A stretch of 64,000 nt of DNA from Euwallacea fornicatus (Eukaryota; Arthropoda; Insecta; Coleoptera; Curculionidae): NCBI RefSeq assembly GCF_040115645.1, contig NC_089556.1:1488001-1552000 (forward strand). Reading direction: 5' to 3'. The notes under the pieces were generated by a model. The model was not told where the DNA came from. It saw only the letters and a program-made list of their open reading frames with translations, and searched no databases. The position numbers and the translations under genes were made by a program. Positions 11,410 to 23,190 of this stretch are shown here, one piece after another; the stretch's first letter is position 1; each line of letters starts with the position of its first letter.

Positions 11410-13368
11410 ATGCAATTTGTAAGTATTTTTCTTCTAATTTTACAAATATAACGCTATATTGTGTTCTCTTAGATTCTTTTTACCCTCGCAGCCCTTGGGG
11501 CCTCCTCCCAAGCCGACTATCCCCCACCAGAGCAGCCCCATACTGAGTACGGAGTGCCCGCTGCATACTTGGCCAAAACGACTCAAAACTCGTACTCCGA
11601 TGTATCAAAAGCGGTTCTCCCCGTGGAAAAACCAGTAAATGTTGCACTGTCTCGTGACGTGTCTGGAATCCCCAAAGGGCATGATCAACATGAAACGCCA
11701 ATTCTCAAGTTTGCAGCGCCAATTAAGACTTCCTACGACTACCACATTCCTCATATCATTCCTATCCCAGTTCAAGAATATGACGCAACAAAATCCTTTG
11801 ACGAAAAATATACAGTTCCTTATCATGTTGCCTCGGAGAAGCCCCGTGAAGAATACGGCACCCCCAACTTTGTGGGAAATGTATCTCCAACTGTTACGCA
11901 TTTCGACTACTACATTCCTCATACAGCCCCTGTAGAGCCAGCCAATGAACATAGAGTTCCGAAAATACCCAATGACCATAAAGTTCCTCTTGCCCCAGAG
12001 AATCCCCATGAAAAATATGGAGCCCCTCACGCTGTGGAAAATGTATCCCCAATTGTTACTCATTTCGACTACTTTATTCCACATGTAGCCCCTATAGCTC
12101 CAGCCAATGAATACGGAGTTCCAACAGTGCCCAGTGAACATGAAGTGTTTGCCCATGTTGCCCCAGAGAAGCCCCGTGAAGAATATGGAGCCCCTAACCC
12201 TGGACAACACGTAGTTCCTGTAGCGCCTGCTAATGAATACGGTGTCCCCAATGTACTTGATGAGCATAAACTTCCTCTTGATGTCACCCCAGAGAAGCCC
12301 CATGAAGAATACGGAGCCCCTCACGCTGTAGAAAATTTATCCCCAATTGTTACACATTACGACTACTACATTCCTCATATAGCCCCTATAGCTCCAGCCA
12401 ATGAATACGGAGTTCCAACAGTGCCCAATGAACATGAAGTGTTTGTCCATGTTGCCCAAGAGAAGCCCCGTGAAGAATATGGAGTCCCTAACACTGGAGA
12501 ACATGTAGTTCCTGTAGCGCCTGCTAATGAATACGGTGTCCCCAATGTACTCAATGAGCATAAACTTCCTCTTGATGTCACCCCAGAGAAGCCCCATGAA
12601 GAATACGGAGCCCCTCACGCTGTAGAAAATATATCCCCAATTGTTACGCATTACGACTACTACATTCCTTATATAGCCCCTATAGCTCCAGCCAATGAAT
12701 ACGGAGTTTCAAAAGTGCCTGATGAGCATGAAGTGTTTGTTCCTGTCGCTCCAGAGAAGCCTCGTAAAGAATATGGAATCCCCAACCCTGAACAACATGT
12801 AGTTCCTGTAGTGCCCGCTAACGAATACGGTATCACTAGTGTACTTGATGAACATAGATTTCCTCTTGGTGTCGCTCCAGAGAAACCTCGTGAAGAATAT
12901 GGAGCCCCTAACCCTGGACAACACGTAGTTCCTGCAGCGCCCGCCAATGAATACGGTGTCCCTAATGTACTCGATGAACAAAAACTTCCTCTTGATGTCA
13001 CCCCAGAAAAGCCCCATGAAGAATACGGAGCCCCTCACGCTGTAGAAAATACATCCCCAATTGTTACGCACTACGACTATTACATTCCTCATGTAGCTTC
13101 TGTAGCGCCGGCCAATGAATACGGAGTCCCAACAGTTCTCGATAAGCATGAAGTTCCTCTTGGTATTGCCCCAGAGAAACCCCGTGAAGAATACGGAGCT
13201 CCTCACTATGTAGAACATGCTCATTCACAGAATGACTACAACATTCCCCATGCCGTAGTGCCAACCCCGCAAGTTCAGCATGAGTCCACAGTTGCTGGCG
13301 TTACCAAAGTGTTGGATGAACCTGTGGTGGTACCGCACTCCGTTTATGGAGTACCAACCATTTATTAA
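11410..13368 (+). CDS. Secreted YGVP/YGAP-repeat cuticle-like protein
   Basis: Two coding exons, 11410-11418 and 11473-13368, give 634 residues. The signal peptide MQFILFTLAALGASSQA spans the intron, a common layout in insect cuticle genes. The mature protein is almost all repeat: EKPHEEYGAPHAVEN, PIVTHYDYYIPH, APANEYGVP and DEHKLPLDV alternate. The main unit is 98 residues (294 bp), seen by comparing starts at 12281 and 12575. The Pro/Tyr-rich EYGVP and EYGAP motifs resemble those of resilin-like and other low-complexity cuticular proteins. No RR consensus is present, so a structural matrix role is inferred. AATAAA signals follow at about 13375 and 13406. Open frames on the minus strand inside this gene are repeat shadows. 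Confidence 0.82.
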
Positions 13369-15071
13369 TGTATAAATAAATGTTAAATTTTCGTTGTTGT
13401 TTTGCTGAATAAACCTTGACATTCCAGGCAACAAAGCGCGAATTTTGACACCCTCTAAAAGAGCTCTTGGGAAACTTTACATTAGAATAATAATCGTATC
13501 GGCAATGGGGATCTTCAAAGATCGATTGTTCTAGAAACCTGAAAAAGCGGGTACCATGAAATGCCATTGTTTGGAAATTTTATCAGTGATACGGAGGAAA
13601 GAAGGAATAATTGTGATTTTTTTCTAAAGATCTGCGAGAATGCTAAGTAGGCACTTAGCCCTGATTACAGGGGAAGTTGGTGGTATACAGGTCTTTTGTC
13701 TAATTCGAATGGTTCCTGTAATGGGTACCGAAGTGTTATGAAGAATTTGAGGAAACTTTTTAAACCCTAATTGATGGATTAAGCTCGTCTTAATTGAGAA
13801 TTTATTCCTCAACTTCAAGTCGACACCGGCTTGCTTCGTCTCAGGTTTTGCTGCCGAAGATGAAGTTGTTAACATTCGAGATGGCGCGATTGGTACCTGC
13901 CAATTTCATTGGGTTCCTTCCTCATATACCTCCTGCGATCCTCCACGTTTCGTTTCTTTATGAGTAACAAATATATTTGAGTAATAAATGGATTTCAGCA
14001 ATAAATTTAATCGAGTAATAAATGGATTTCAGTAATAAATTTATTTGAGTAATAAATGGATTTGAGTATTAAATCTGTCGAAGTTGTCAAAGTACACGGT
14101 CCACACACAAAGTAACCTCTAACGTCTGGAGGTTACTTTAGGGGCAAACTCTGTGACATTACAATGTCCTACTCCTTCAGAACCAATAAACATCAAGCAA
14201 TTCCTTATTGAATTTCAACAGCCTTTGAATATGCAATTATCATTTATAGGTAGTTTATCAAATTTGACGTCGTACCCAATTACCTGCCTCTTCCATAAAG
14301 AAAATTGTCGTTAGTTGTCTACTTGAATAGCTACATTGTATCGTCAAGAATATCAAAGTTTCATGTCCAATTATTGCTTGAGGTGTGCATATAAAGAATA
14401 GCCATTAACACAAATAGCATTAACCAACTGATGTGATTTGCATATAAGTGGACTGTTTAGCAAAATAGCTCGAACTGTGTATTATGCAGAAAAATATTTG
14501 TTATGATATGGCAATTTCGCTTTGAGAAACATGACGTCACGAAAATGGTTAGAGCTGGTCAAAAAACTGCGCTAGCGGTCGTAGCCTGCGACGTAAACCT
14601 AGCCAAAAAGGGCCAATACGGCGAAAGCCTATTTGGCGCGTTCGTTGGATTGCCTATGTCTGGCGTTGGTCATCGCGACATTTACTACGTCTACATCGGT
14701 TAAAGTAAGCCATGTCGATTTCGTTTTGGGGATTTTCATTTTGGAAAATGTGGCTGGCCCTTGCGTTTTAAGCCGGCGAATTTCCTGAATATTAAAAACG
14801 CTACTAATGTCCTTCAATGCAACGACAATCAATAAATTAATATGAAATTTTATTTAAAAAGAAAAAAAACAAGGATTTTCCCATCGTGTATTCGGTACTT
14901 GCGCAATGGAAGAGATGTTTTTGTCTGCCTGGCGTGCAGCAGGTAATAAAACACCAGAAATTTGAAGAATAGCCTTGTGCACTAGAGATGCCTACTAATG
15001 CATTCAAAACTTTTGGGGTAGGGTGTGCCAAGATGAGATGATCCAAAACTTGGTTTGCAGTGGGGGTGGCT
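13369..15071. other. Intergenic between the YGVP gene and the first RR-1 gene
   Basis: Contains the 3' end of the upstream gene and the 34/35-bp tandem repeat. An open frame at 14503-14703 has no recognised domain and is not called. Confidence 0.5.
13976..14072 (+). repeat. Three-copy 34/35-bp tandem repeat
   Basis: Three near-identical units, each starting GAGTAATAAATGGATTT and ending in AATAAATTTA or a variant, lie head to tail. This is an AT-rich minisatellite in intergenic DNA. Confidence 0.85.
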
Positions 15072-15079
15072 TATAAATA
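15072..15079 (+). promoter_or_regulatory. TATA box of the first RR-1 gene
   Basis: TATAAATA lies 108 bp upstream of the ATG at 15180, which would leave a leader of about 75 nt. The layout matches other insect cuticle genes. Confidence 0.5.
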
Positions 15080-15179
15080 ATGGGTATAACTCCACTGATT
15101 CATTAGAAAATTTTTGCAGCCGATCAATTTCGCGTGTTTCTGTGTATTCGACAAGAGGATTACTTGAATAGAGCCAATC

Positions 15180-16996
15180 ATGTTGCTTGTAAGTATTCTC
15201 ACTTATTGTAAAAGAATTTTTTTTCTCGAATTAGTTCACGACGGTCAGAGAGCAGGGAAGAGAAGCCGCCTTTCCAGGCCTCACGGCCTGTTTCTCAACG
15301 TTCAAGTTCAACACACTGAGTGCTATGGCAGACACCGGTGTCTGCTCCAGGCTTGCTTCACTAGGCACCCCGGACAGACGCCAGCGTCCCCCAATAAATT
15401 GCTGCGCCAGGCCGCACAGCCTCAAATTATAAGTTTACATGCTCAGTGTGGGGCCTGTCGCGGCATATAGCCAAATATGTCCCTAGACAGGGGCAAAAAA
15501 TAGACTAGTCTTATAGGGCCTGCTGCGGCCCTGCCATTAATGTTGTTTCTTTGAATCGTGTGGCGGACACTTCTGCAAAAAAATCATCAATAAATTCAAC
15601 GTGTCCTTTTCTGCCCGCCCGAAAGTTTTTGCTTGATGTGTCTGTCACGGCCCCTTCAACTCGTGCTGCGCGACTGCTCTGGCCCAGTTGAAAATTCTGT
15701 CACGGGGCCACAGCAGACACTGGTGGATGTTAGCCACTCTGTATAAGGCGGTCTCTTCATAGAACGCCGAATACGGGCTTCGACGCTGAATTTGTTAACT
15801 TTAATTGCTAATTTTCACACAGACGTAGAAATTGGACCTAATTAAGTAATGGTCCAAATTCTCGGTCGTGGCCCTGCTGGAAACACCTGCGCAATGGCGA
15901 GGTGTGTTATGTAATTCGACATAGGGTACAGACGGGCGTGGGGGTTCCTATTGGCGGTGTTCTATGTGAGAAAGTGGTCTTACAGCGAACCAAATTAAAC
16001 GGAATATTCACTTATGACTTTACTTCAAATTTATCAATTTCCACCAGATCACATTCGGTTGTTTGCTGAGCACAGCTCTGGCCACGCCTCAAAACTACTA
16101 CAGACAACCTCCGTACCAACAACGACCTTACCAACCTCAACCACCGTATCCACCACCGGTTCCAATTGTTTCCGAGTCCAACGAATTGAACCCCGATGGG
16201 TCTTTTAGTTACAGGTAAGAATTTGATGATCTTTTTAGTCGGAATTGTTGTTGAAACACCGTAACGTTCTAAGGATTGATATTACTTAAGCCAAACGAAT
16301 GATTCAAATGGGTTATTTAATTGTTCATGAGAAATCAATGTCTCCTAAACATGCAGTTTTTCAAATTGAAGAATGCAGTGTGTGATGCAAGATATAACAA
16401 CAGTTTAACAATTGCGATTTCCGCTTTATTTTTCCAAAGGAAGTCTAGATAGAGATCTCGGTATTCTAACATGACTTATTGTTCTTGCAAGGTTGCAGGC
16501 ATTGGAAAATTTGGAGACGATGCATCGAAAACGTTTTCGATGCTTAGTGATTTATAATTAGCAACTAATTAAGACGATTACATTCGAGCTTTCGTGCGTT
16601 TATTTCATTCCCTAGTTACGTTTCTGGTGATGGCTCCCAAGCCCAAGTGCAAGGGTACCTCAAAAACGCTGGCCAAAAGGACACCGAAGCCGAAGTGATG
16701 CAAGGGTCCTACTCGTACACCTCCCCGGATGGTTGTTTATTACAAAATTTATTGTGACGTTTTGTATTGTTGTAAATACTGCAGGAACCCCGATCACGGT
16801 CAATTGGATCGCAGACGAAAACGGCTTCAGAGCGGAAGGGGCGCACCTTCCGACCCCTCCACCAGTTCCGGACGAAATCAAAAGGTCTTTGGATCTAATT
16901 TCCAGGCAGCCAGTACAAGAAGGGCAGTACTCTGAGGAGTATGACAAAAACACTTTTCAGAGGCATAGTAGCTTTCAGAGGAGGTATCGGTACTAA
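15180..16996 (+). CDS. RR-1 cuticular protein (CPR family), Pro/Gln/Tyr-rich N-terminus
   Basis: Structural cuticle protein with an RR-1 chitin-binding domain (chitin_bind_4), typical of flexible cuticle. Exons 15180-15188, 16048-16214, 16616-16731 and 16785-16996 give 167 residues, all phases agreeing. The signal peptide starts MLL and runs through [12 protein letters not shown], so exon 1 codes three residues only. [18 protein letters not shown] linker follows. The RR domain covers about residues 50-115: [14 protein letters not shown], then [22 protein letters not shown], then [14 protein letters not shown]. The Tyr/Phe positions expected to contact chitin are kept, but Trp replaces the usual Tyr in VNWIADENG. 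The tail is Gln/Arg/Tyr-rich. Intron 1 (15189-16047) is unusually GC-rich for this window. Confidence 0.93.
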
Positions 16997-17824
16997 CCAT
17001 TGTTCCTGTAAAATTCAAGTTCTTCTTAATAAGTGTGCGTGTATGATTATTTTTAATGAGAACGGACTACTTTCTGGGGTTCATTGTATACTAATTTACT
17101 GGTGTTGATATGGCAATGAATTAAATAACGATTCACTCTCGATTTTAGTTTTTATTTAAAAATGATACACGGAGAAACGGTACGTTCAACAATAAACAGT
17201 TTTCAAAAGTAAAAAATGCCGAATGTGACGGCGTTCGTGTTGGTGAATGTGCAGTGGGATCTGTACGTGGATATCTGAAGTCCACAGAAATTTCGCCCAA
17301 TTTAACAGCGCAGCTTTAAAACAAAAGAACAATGCCCTATTGCCGTTTAGTGGTGCCAGCTCTCAGTTGAAACTAACTGAGAGTATCATTCGTCCTTTTT
17401 TTTAAGGGCTCGTACGATCGCCCTTTTTCACGCTTCGCTGGTATCAAATCACTTTTTGCAAGAGTTAGAGAAAATTTGTGGAAAAACGGAAATAGGCACT
17501 AAACTAAAATGTATAAGTGATGAATATTTAACAGAAGCAAATCGCTCCGAAATTTCTCTCATATTGTATATTTGAAACCTTATGCAGCAACTTCTGCAGC
17601 ATCAACAATGGAACTCATAACACTTGACCACAGATTAAAAATTTAATCACCCTTACGCAGTCAGGAAACTTGATGACCGTGTTGGAAATTTTCTATGGTT
17701 ATCGTTGATTAATGTCTTGAGGTTTGCAATTGATAATACAACTCGTAAATGGCAAGATCGCCTAATTAAAAGTGGATAGGACTTGTCTTTTCCGTTCCTC
17801 GCAACGTTTTCCGAAAAATTCTTT

Positions 17825-18027
17825 GTTGAAATTACGACAGAGGGCGCTGGGACGGCAAAAATCCACCGATAGTATTCCACACTAGCGCCCTCTGTTGTAA
17901 TTTTATCAAGGGATCTTTCGGAACACTTTCCTTCTACTAGCATCCTCTGTCGCAATTTCGACAAGTGATCTTTAGGAGCATTTCGCGAGGAGCGATACCT
18001 TGTTGAAATTACGACAGAGGACGCTGG
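17825..18027. repeat. Four inverted and direct copies of a ~25-bp ACAGAGGGCGCT motif
   Basis: Copies resembling GAAATTACGACAGAGGGCGC occur on the plus strand near 17828 and 18004, and on the minus strand near 17884-17907 and 17938-17961. The outer and inner pairs can fold into stems. The arrangement suggests a small decayed foldback element or MITE. Confidence 0.7.
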
Positions 18028-18635
18028 CGGCTTACAGTGGTAGGACACATCTATTTAACACGAAAAATCAGTTATAAACTTCAATAAATGTCGGATTATT
18101 GTCGAATTTAATCGTTTGTGTTTTTAGACGCGCTGGTAGAAAAACCGTGGAACGACACGCTTATTGGAGAGTAGTGGATAATGAATACCTTTTCTGGGCT
18201 AAACGGTTTGCCTAATGGAGAATGTTTCACCTCAATTGTGGTGTGGAATAGAGCGATATGATGAAAAAAGATATTGGAGAAATTGAATATTTCTTCTAAA
18301 AGATTTTTGCTCGTAGCTTTTACTTCAGAGTTGGATGCATTCCTCATCTCTTTTTTCTTTCCACAAGAGCACCATTTTCTTCAGATAACTCCCGAACGTC
18401 TCCTAGTTAATGAGTTACTGGTTACGCCTGCAAATTTGGAATCAAAATTTCTTGAATTTGCTTGTGGAACAGCTTTCAGCCTTAAGAAGCTATATTTGCA
18501 TTTTTCCAGTATTCGAATTATTCGTTTGCGCGATCTCCATATTGCTTTCGCTTCATTTCTTTTTCTTTCTCAAAGACTGAACATCAAATTTTGAACATTG
18601 AACATCTGGCGACTCTGCTTAATTTCTCAGGTAAC

Positions 18636-18746
18636 CAGTACCGGCCTTGCGTGCGGGGTTGGGCGAGGATTCGAGGCGGTGCAAACTTCTGATCATTTTT
18701 TTTCTTGTGGGCAGGGAGCGACGATGACTTGGTAAGGCCGGCCCTG
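18636..18746. mobile_element. Short hAT-like MITE, copy 1
   Basis: A 111-bp element starting CAGTACCGGCCTTG and ending GGTAAGGCCGGCCCTG. The ends are imperfect inverted repeats of the type seen in hAT transposons (CAGGGCCGGC). A second full copy is at 53445-53586 and an end fragment at 51890-51929. No clean 8-bp target duplication was found. Confidence 0.6.
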
Positions 18747-20145
18747 CAGGCACTAACACATAAAATTTTTGTAGAATCTCCAATATTAAACACCCTACAA
18801 GAATAAACACGATCTTACATGTTTTACGGAGCGGTTTGATTTTTGGCTCAATTACCAAACAGTATAGGTTGGGCAATAGTCGGGGGCTGCTCGTTTGAGA
18901 GCTTGTGCAATCCACATACGCGAGCTCTAAACCAAACCCCAATGCTTGCCGTAGTCAATTTTTGCTGCGACCAACATTCCATCAAAGACATTTCTTGTTA
19001 ATTAACCCAATAAACTTATAAATCTTGAGGTTTATAGATGTCGGCAAAGTTCAAGACTATACCTACCACATTTGCGTGCAATCGTGAAGGGTACGAACCA
19101 ACGACAATGAGACCGATACATTTCCATGCAGATCCTCCTTATTCTTGCACAACTCCATCAACACGACTAACAGGAAAGTTTTGAAATCACTTCGCTATAA
19201 TTTCCACCGTACAATGACGTAGGTAAATACCTGGCCATCGTTTAGGGCGCGATCTTTGCAGATGAGACCCTGAGCGCCTTGTTGATGGTAGATATAGATA
19301 ACATTGTCTTTGGGCTTTAAGAATGTCACCATCATCGAGCGTCATAATACGTACAGTGACCACTAAACCTCGATAATAAAACGTAATAGAATTGTAAAAA
19401 TCTCATCAATGTGTAAATGAACGAAGAGTATGGTAGTATGATTGATGAATTTTGCTCGTAAATCCATCGGCATCCCATAAACTGCAAGAGTTTTGCAATG
19501 GAGTCACATCTTTGATTAAAAATGACTGTATTTGTAGCTCATGGCGTTCATGTATTTATCATTAGTATTTTCAAATGCGCATTTGCTACCTTCTCGTGGA
19601 CTTTTGGAAAGGAAAGTCACAATTGATGATAGAAAAGACCATTTGGTGATTGATGAGGACATACCAGAAATCACCAGATGCTGATGTCTGCTATGTCCTG
19701 AATTGGTGGCTTCTGGTATGTCCTCAATCGAATATCAACAAAATGATGAAAAACCAATAATCCACTCACAAAGTTACTCAATCTAGGTACCAATTAAGAC
19801 CTTACACACTTATATGCTTTTGCAAAAATTGACTTAAAGTCTCTTATGCAATGGGACATCATCAGTGGATTTGTGAAAGGATTTTCTTCATGGGACCCGC
19901 ATGGGTACCCTTCTTAAGAAGATGTATCTAATTTATTTGAAGTCATAGAAATACGTTACTTGCACCAGACGTGAGCTGAAAGAAGACAACCTTTTCTATA
20001 TTTAGTAATAACATACTTAATGCGAACCCAGCGAACAAACCATAAACATTTTGTGGCATCTTCAAGATGCGATCTGTTTTTTATTCTGATGATTAAATGA
20101 CAATAGTGGGGCAAAATGGCTTATTGATTCCGTAAATGGGTATAG

Positions 20146-20153
20146 TATATAAA
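20146..20153 (+). promoter_or_regulatory. TATA box of the second RR-1 gene
   Basis: TATATAAA, with a TCAGC initiator-like site about 40 bp downstream and an ATG at 20218 followed by a GTGAGT donor. It supports the short first coding exon chosen for this gene. Confidence 0.45.
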
Positions 20154-20217
20154 TGGTAAGTTTGTCCTTAAGTGAAAATAGTGTCAGCTTTATTGGCGTT
20201 TAGTTCGGTGGTTGAAT

Positions 20218-23190
20218 ATGTGGGATGCACGACTGGTGAGTTGAGATTTACTAGAATTGCAGAGCGATTGGGAGGTGGAAGGAATGTGCATGGAAGAATT
20301 TTTTTGTTTGAGCAAAATTAGAATAGTTTATCATGTCTTTATTCCCCTCCCCCAAATTTAGATTACACAGGGTGAATATCTTAATTAGGAGTTTCCCTTT
20401 TAATACAACATAGGCCTTGAAAAACGAAGCAAAAACTTTATGACATTTTTTTTCAAAATTTTGAAAAAAAATTTCATAAACGACCAAAATATTCACGTAC
20501 GAAAAGCAGTAATTAAACGGGATTTTTTAAGTAATCAATTTTCTAACAAATGGGTACGTCACAATAAGCCTACAAGATGTCCCGCGAAATCACCAGATTT
20601 AAACCCATGTGATTTTTATCTGTGCAACTATACGAAAAGATAGATAATAACCAAAACTACTTTTCTATTTCAGTCTTTATAAGTTTCCGTATGAGCGTCT
20701 TTGCTTCATTCTACGATATTTCCTTGGGCAAAAAACACCATAAACTTTTTTCCCCAATACGGCCTTAGGAATGTTTTTATTATTTTTAAAATGACTTTTT
20801 ATCGAACATTCCTCGATGAGTCACACTCAATAATTCACGCCAGGTACTGTTTTTTCATTAGTTTTTATTATCTTACGCACCCGTCTAATTAGCCTCTGCA
20901 TAGATTCAAAGGCGAACCAACTCCGCATCCATTACTATTTACGAGATCCTTATGCTGGATATTCTTATCTAAAACACGCTGTATAGCAATTAAGGCCCAT
21001 TTGCACACAATTATTTTCGGATAGCTGAATTGACCATTAAAGCTCGTGAACACTGAAATCTTAATCGACAACATTTCCATTTTCCCCGCAAATAAAACTC
21101 AAACTAGAAATTATGATTGCAGAAAACACGAAAATGGGACTATAATTTCCAAGATTTTAGTGTATATTCAATATTAAAACCCAAAAGAAAATGACCATGA
21201 TCGTCGAATTGCCTGGATAAAAATACTCCAGACTTGTGGACGGGCCAAGGACTTCTCGAAACTTTGGAGAAATCGTTCAATGCTGTGATAAAAACTCTGG
21301 TAGCCAATTTACGAATAAAAACGCGCATAAAAACCTATGAAATATCTAGTTTTCCTCAAACTCTTCATGTGAGGAGGAATTATCCACATGAATAATATTA
21401 ATTTTCGTAAATTTCCTTCAAAGCTATTGGTGACAGTCCTCCTAGGATACACTTCTTCAGCTCGCCTGGACAGCAATTATCTCCCTCCATCAGGGGCCAA
21501 CGGTGCAGGAGGAGGACCTGGAATATCACCACCATACTCTCCTTCAGGAGGGGGTAATGGAGGAAGACCACCTCTAGGAGGAGGTGGCAAGCCAGGAGGT
21601 AGGAACTAATTTTCCTTTGGGGGCACATTCCTCAGAATGAAGTCGGTTAAAATACTTCATGGTACGAACAGTGATCCAAAACTGACATAATGAAAGTTTT
21701 TTCCGTCGCTTTGCTGGTGTTCGCAATCTACCACAATTCTTCCAATCTGGACGGTTCAAAGAGGAGTGAAGGAAAGAATGGACGAAATTAAGTGTTAAAC
21801 ATGGATTTGGGTGTCGCAATTTTCTAATTTCCTCATTTACCGCGATAAATATCTGGAACTATATACTTTCAGAAGACTAAAACAAATTTCAGGTTAGTGG
21901 AGTCATGCCCAACAAGGGTTTCCATTGAAAAAGCAACTTTGGTCTCTGACTCGAAAACAAATGAAGCTGGAAAAAAATTCTAGTACGCCACTGGATTGTA
22001 CATAATAAAATACGCAAAAGATGCTTTTGCTAAAAATTCAAAATATTCACAAACGAAAAAATAAAGGGGCTTTAAAGAAAACGAGAAAAAACGAACAACA
22101 TCCTGTATATCCCAAACGAGTCGAGATGTTAAAATGGCGTTGAGATAATTGAAATTGTCTCAAAAATCGGGCCAAGGGCCGTGACCACGGGTTTTCTCCA
22201 TCTACTCGAGAAATACCGGAAACCCCTCAATTACATTGAAAATACAACACTCGGTACATGTAAATAAGCGATTCCTGCTATTCTTTGATACCATCCTTTC
22301 TTCGGTTGCATCCCACATAACCATATCAGTTCGTTGGCGAATGTAAATCAGTGCAAGTCGTGATAGGTTGTACCGTCGTAGAGTACCGGGTTTATAAGTC
22401 TCCAGCAGGGTGCTAAAGTTGCGAAACCAGTTGCAAAGAAGACACGGAGGATATGTTATTACGGTTAGCTAACACAACCTACTTTATCTTGAGCCGTTAC
22501 ATTCAGGTAGTATCTCGTGATGGTCGTGGAATGCAGAACTAAACAACCCATATTTTACATCTTTTTGGATTTTGAAATATTTATTTCTCGCACGAATAGG
22601 AAATGGAGGTTCTAGGCCACCATTTGGTGCTCCCGGAGGTGGTGGCGCAGCTGGTGCGAATGCTGCAGCATCTGCAGACGCCCAAGCGACAATTCTCTCT
22701 TACGAGAATAACAACGATGGAAGCGGAAACTATCAATGGAGGTAACGTGGATTCGATCAGGGTCAAACTGGCCCTTAACATACTCCTCATTTACAGCTAC
22801 GAAACCAGCAACGGAATCAAGGCCGAGGAAACTGGAGAATTGAAGAACGCTGGAAGTGAATCTGAAGCCCAATCTGCTGTGGGGTCATTTTCCTACACCG
22901 CTCCAGACGGCACAGAGATTAAGATCGAGTATACGGCAGACGAAAACGGATTTGTCCCTAAAGGTCTCTACCATTTGAGTGTTTTCCCAAAGTCTGAATA
23001 ACGAACTTCTGCAGGCGACCATTTGCCTACAGCTCCTCCAATCCCGCCAGAAATATTGAAGTCTTTGGAACAGAACGCAGCCGAAGAAGCTGCTGGAGGC
23101 GGAGGAGGAGGTGGAGGAGGCGAAGCTGGATACCCCGCTCCTGGCGGTGCAGGCAGCGGTGGCGGGGGAGCCAATGGGTACCGATACTAG
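20218..23190 (+). CDS. RR-1 cuticular protein (CPR family), Gly-rich
   Basis: Structural cuticle protein with an RR-1 chitin-binding domain. Proposed exons are 20218-20235, 21424-21598, 22600-22741, 22797-22963 and 23015-23190, giving 225 residues with all phases agreeing. Exon 1 encodes MWDARL, which joined to [13 protein letters not shown] makes a standard signal peptide. An ATG at 21388 could instead open exon 2 directly ([12 protein letters not shown]), with no TATA box seen near it. A Gly/Pro-rich linker follows, then [42 protein letters not shown] and [14 protein letters not shown], a full RR-1 consensus. The tail has a run of nine Gly and ends GYRY. A possible alternative first exon lies at 21690-21765. 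Intron 1 contains a Tc1/mariner-type relic. Confidence 0.88.
20487..20643 (+). pseudogene. Tc1/mariner-type transposase relic in the second RR-1 gene intron 1
   Basis: The plus-strand reading includes [20 protein letters not shown] followed by [11 protein letters not shown]. This matches the C-terminal DDE block FP.RWIGR..P..WP.RSPDL.P.DFFLW.YLK of insect Tc1/mariner-type transposases. It is short and isolated. An ACACAGGGTGAATA repeat end lies about 120 bp upstream at 20365. Confidence 0.65.

Larger units (their letters stand above)
16997..20145. other. Intergenic between the two RR-1 genes
   Basis: No gene was recognised. It holds the inverted-repeat cluster at 17825-18027, a hAT-like MITE at 18636-18746 and a 22-bp-stem hairpin at 19655-19725. 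Open frames at 17653-18942 show no known domain. Confidence 0.55.

Noticed and set aside
11605..13224. Minus-strand frames up to 239 residues
   Set aside because: Antisense shadows of the 98-residue repeat in the plus-strand secreted protein.
14503..14703. 66-codon plus-strand frame in intergenic DNA
   Set aside because: No domain, signal peptide or splice context was recognised.
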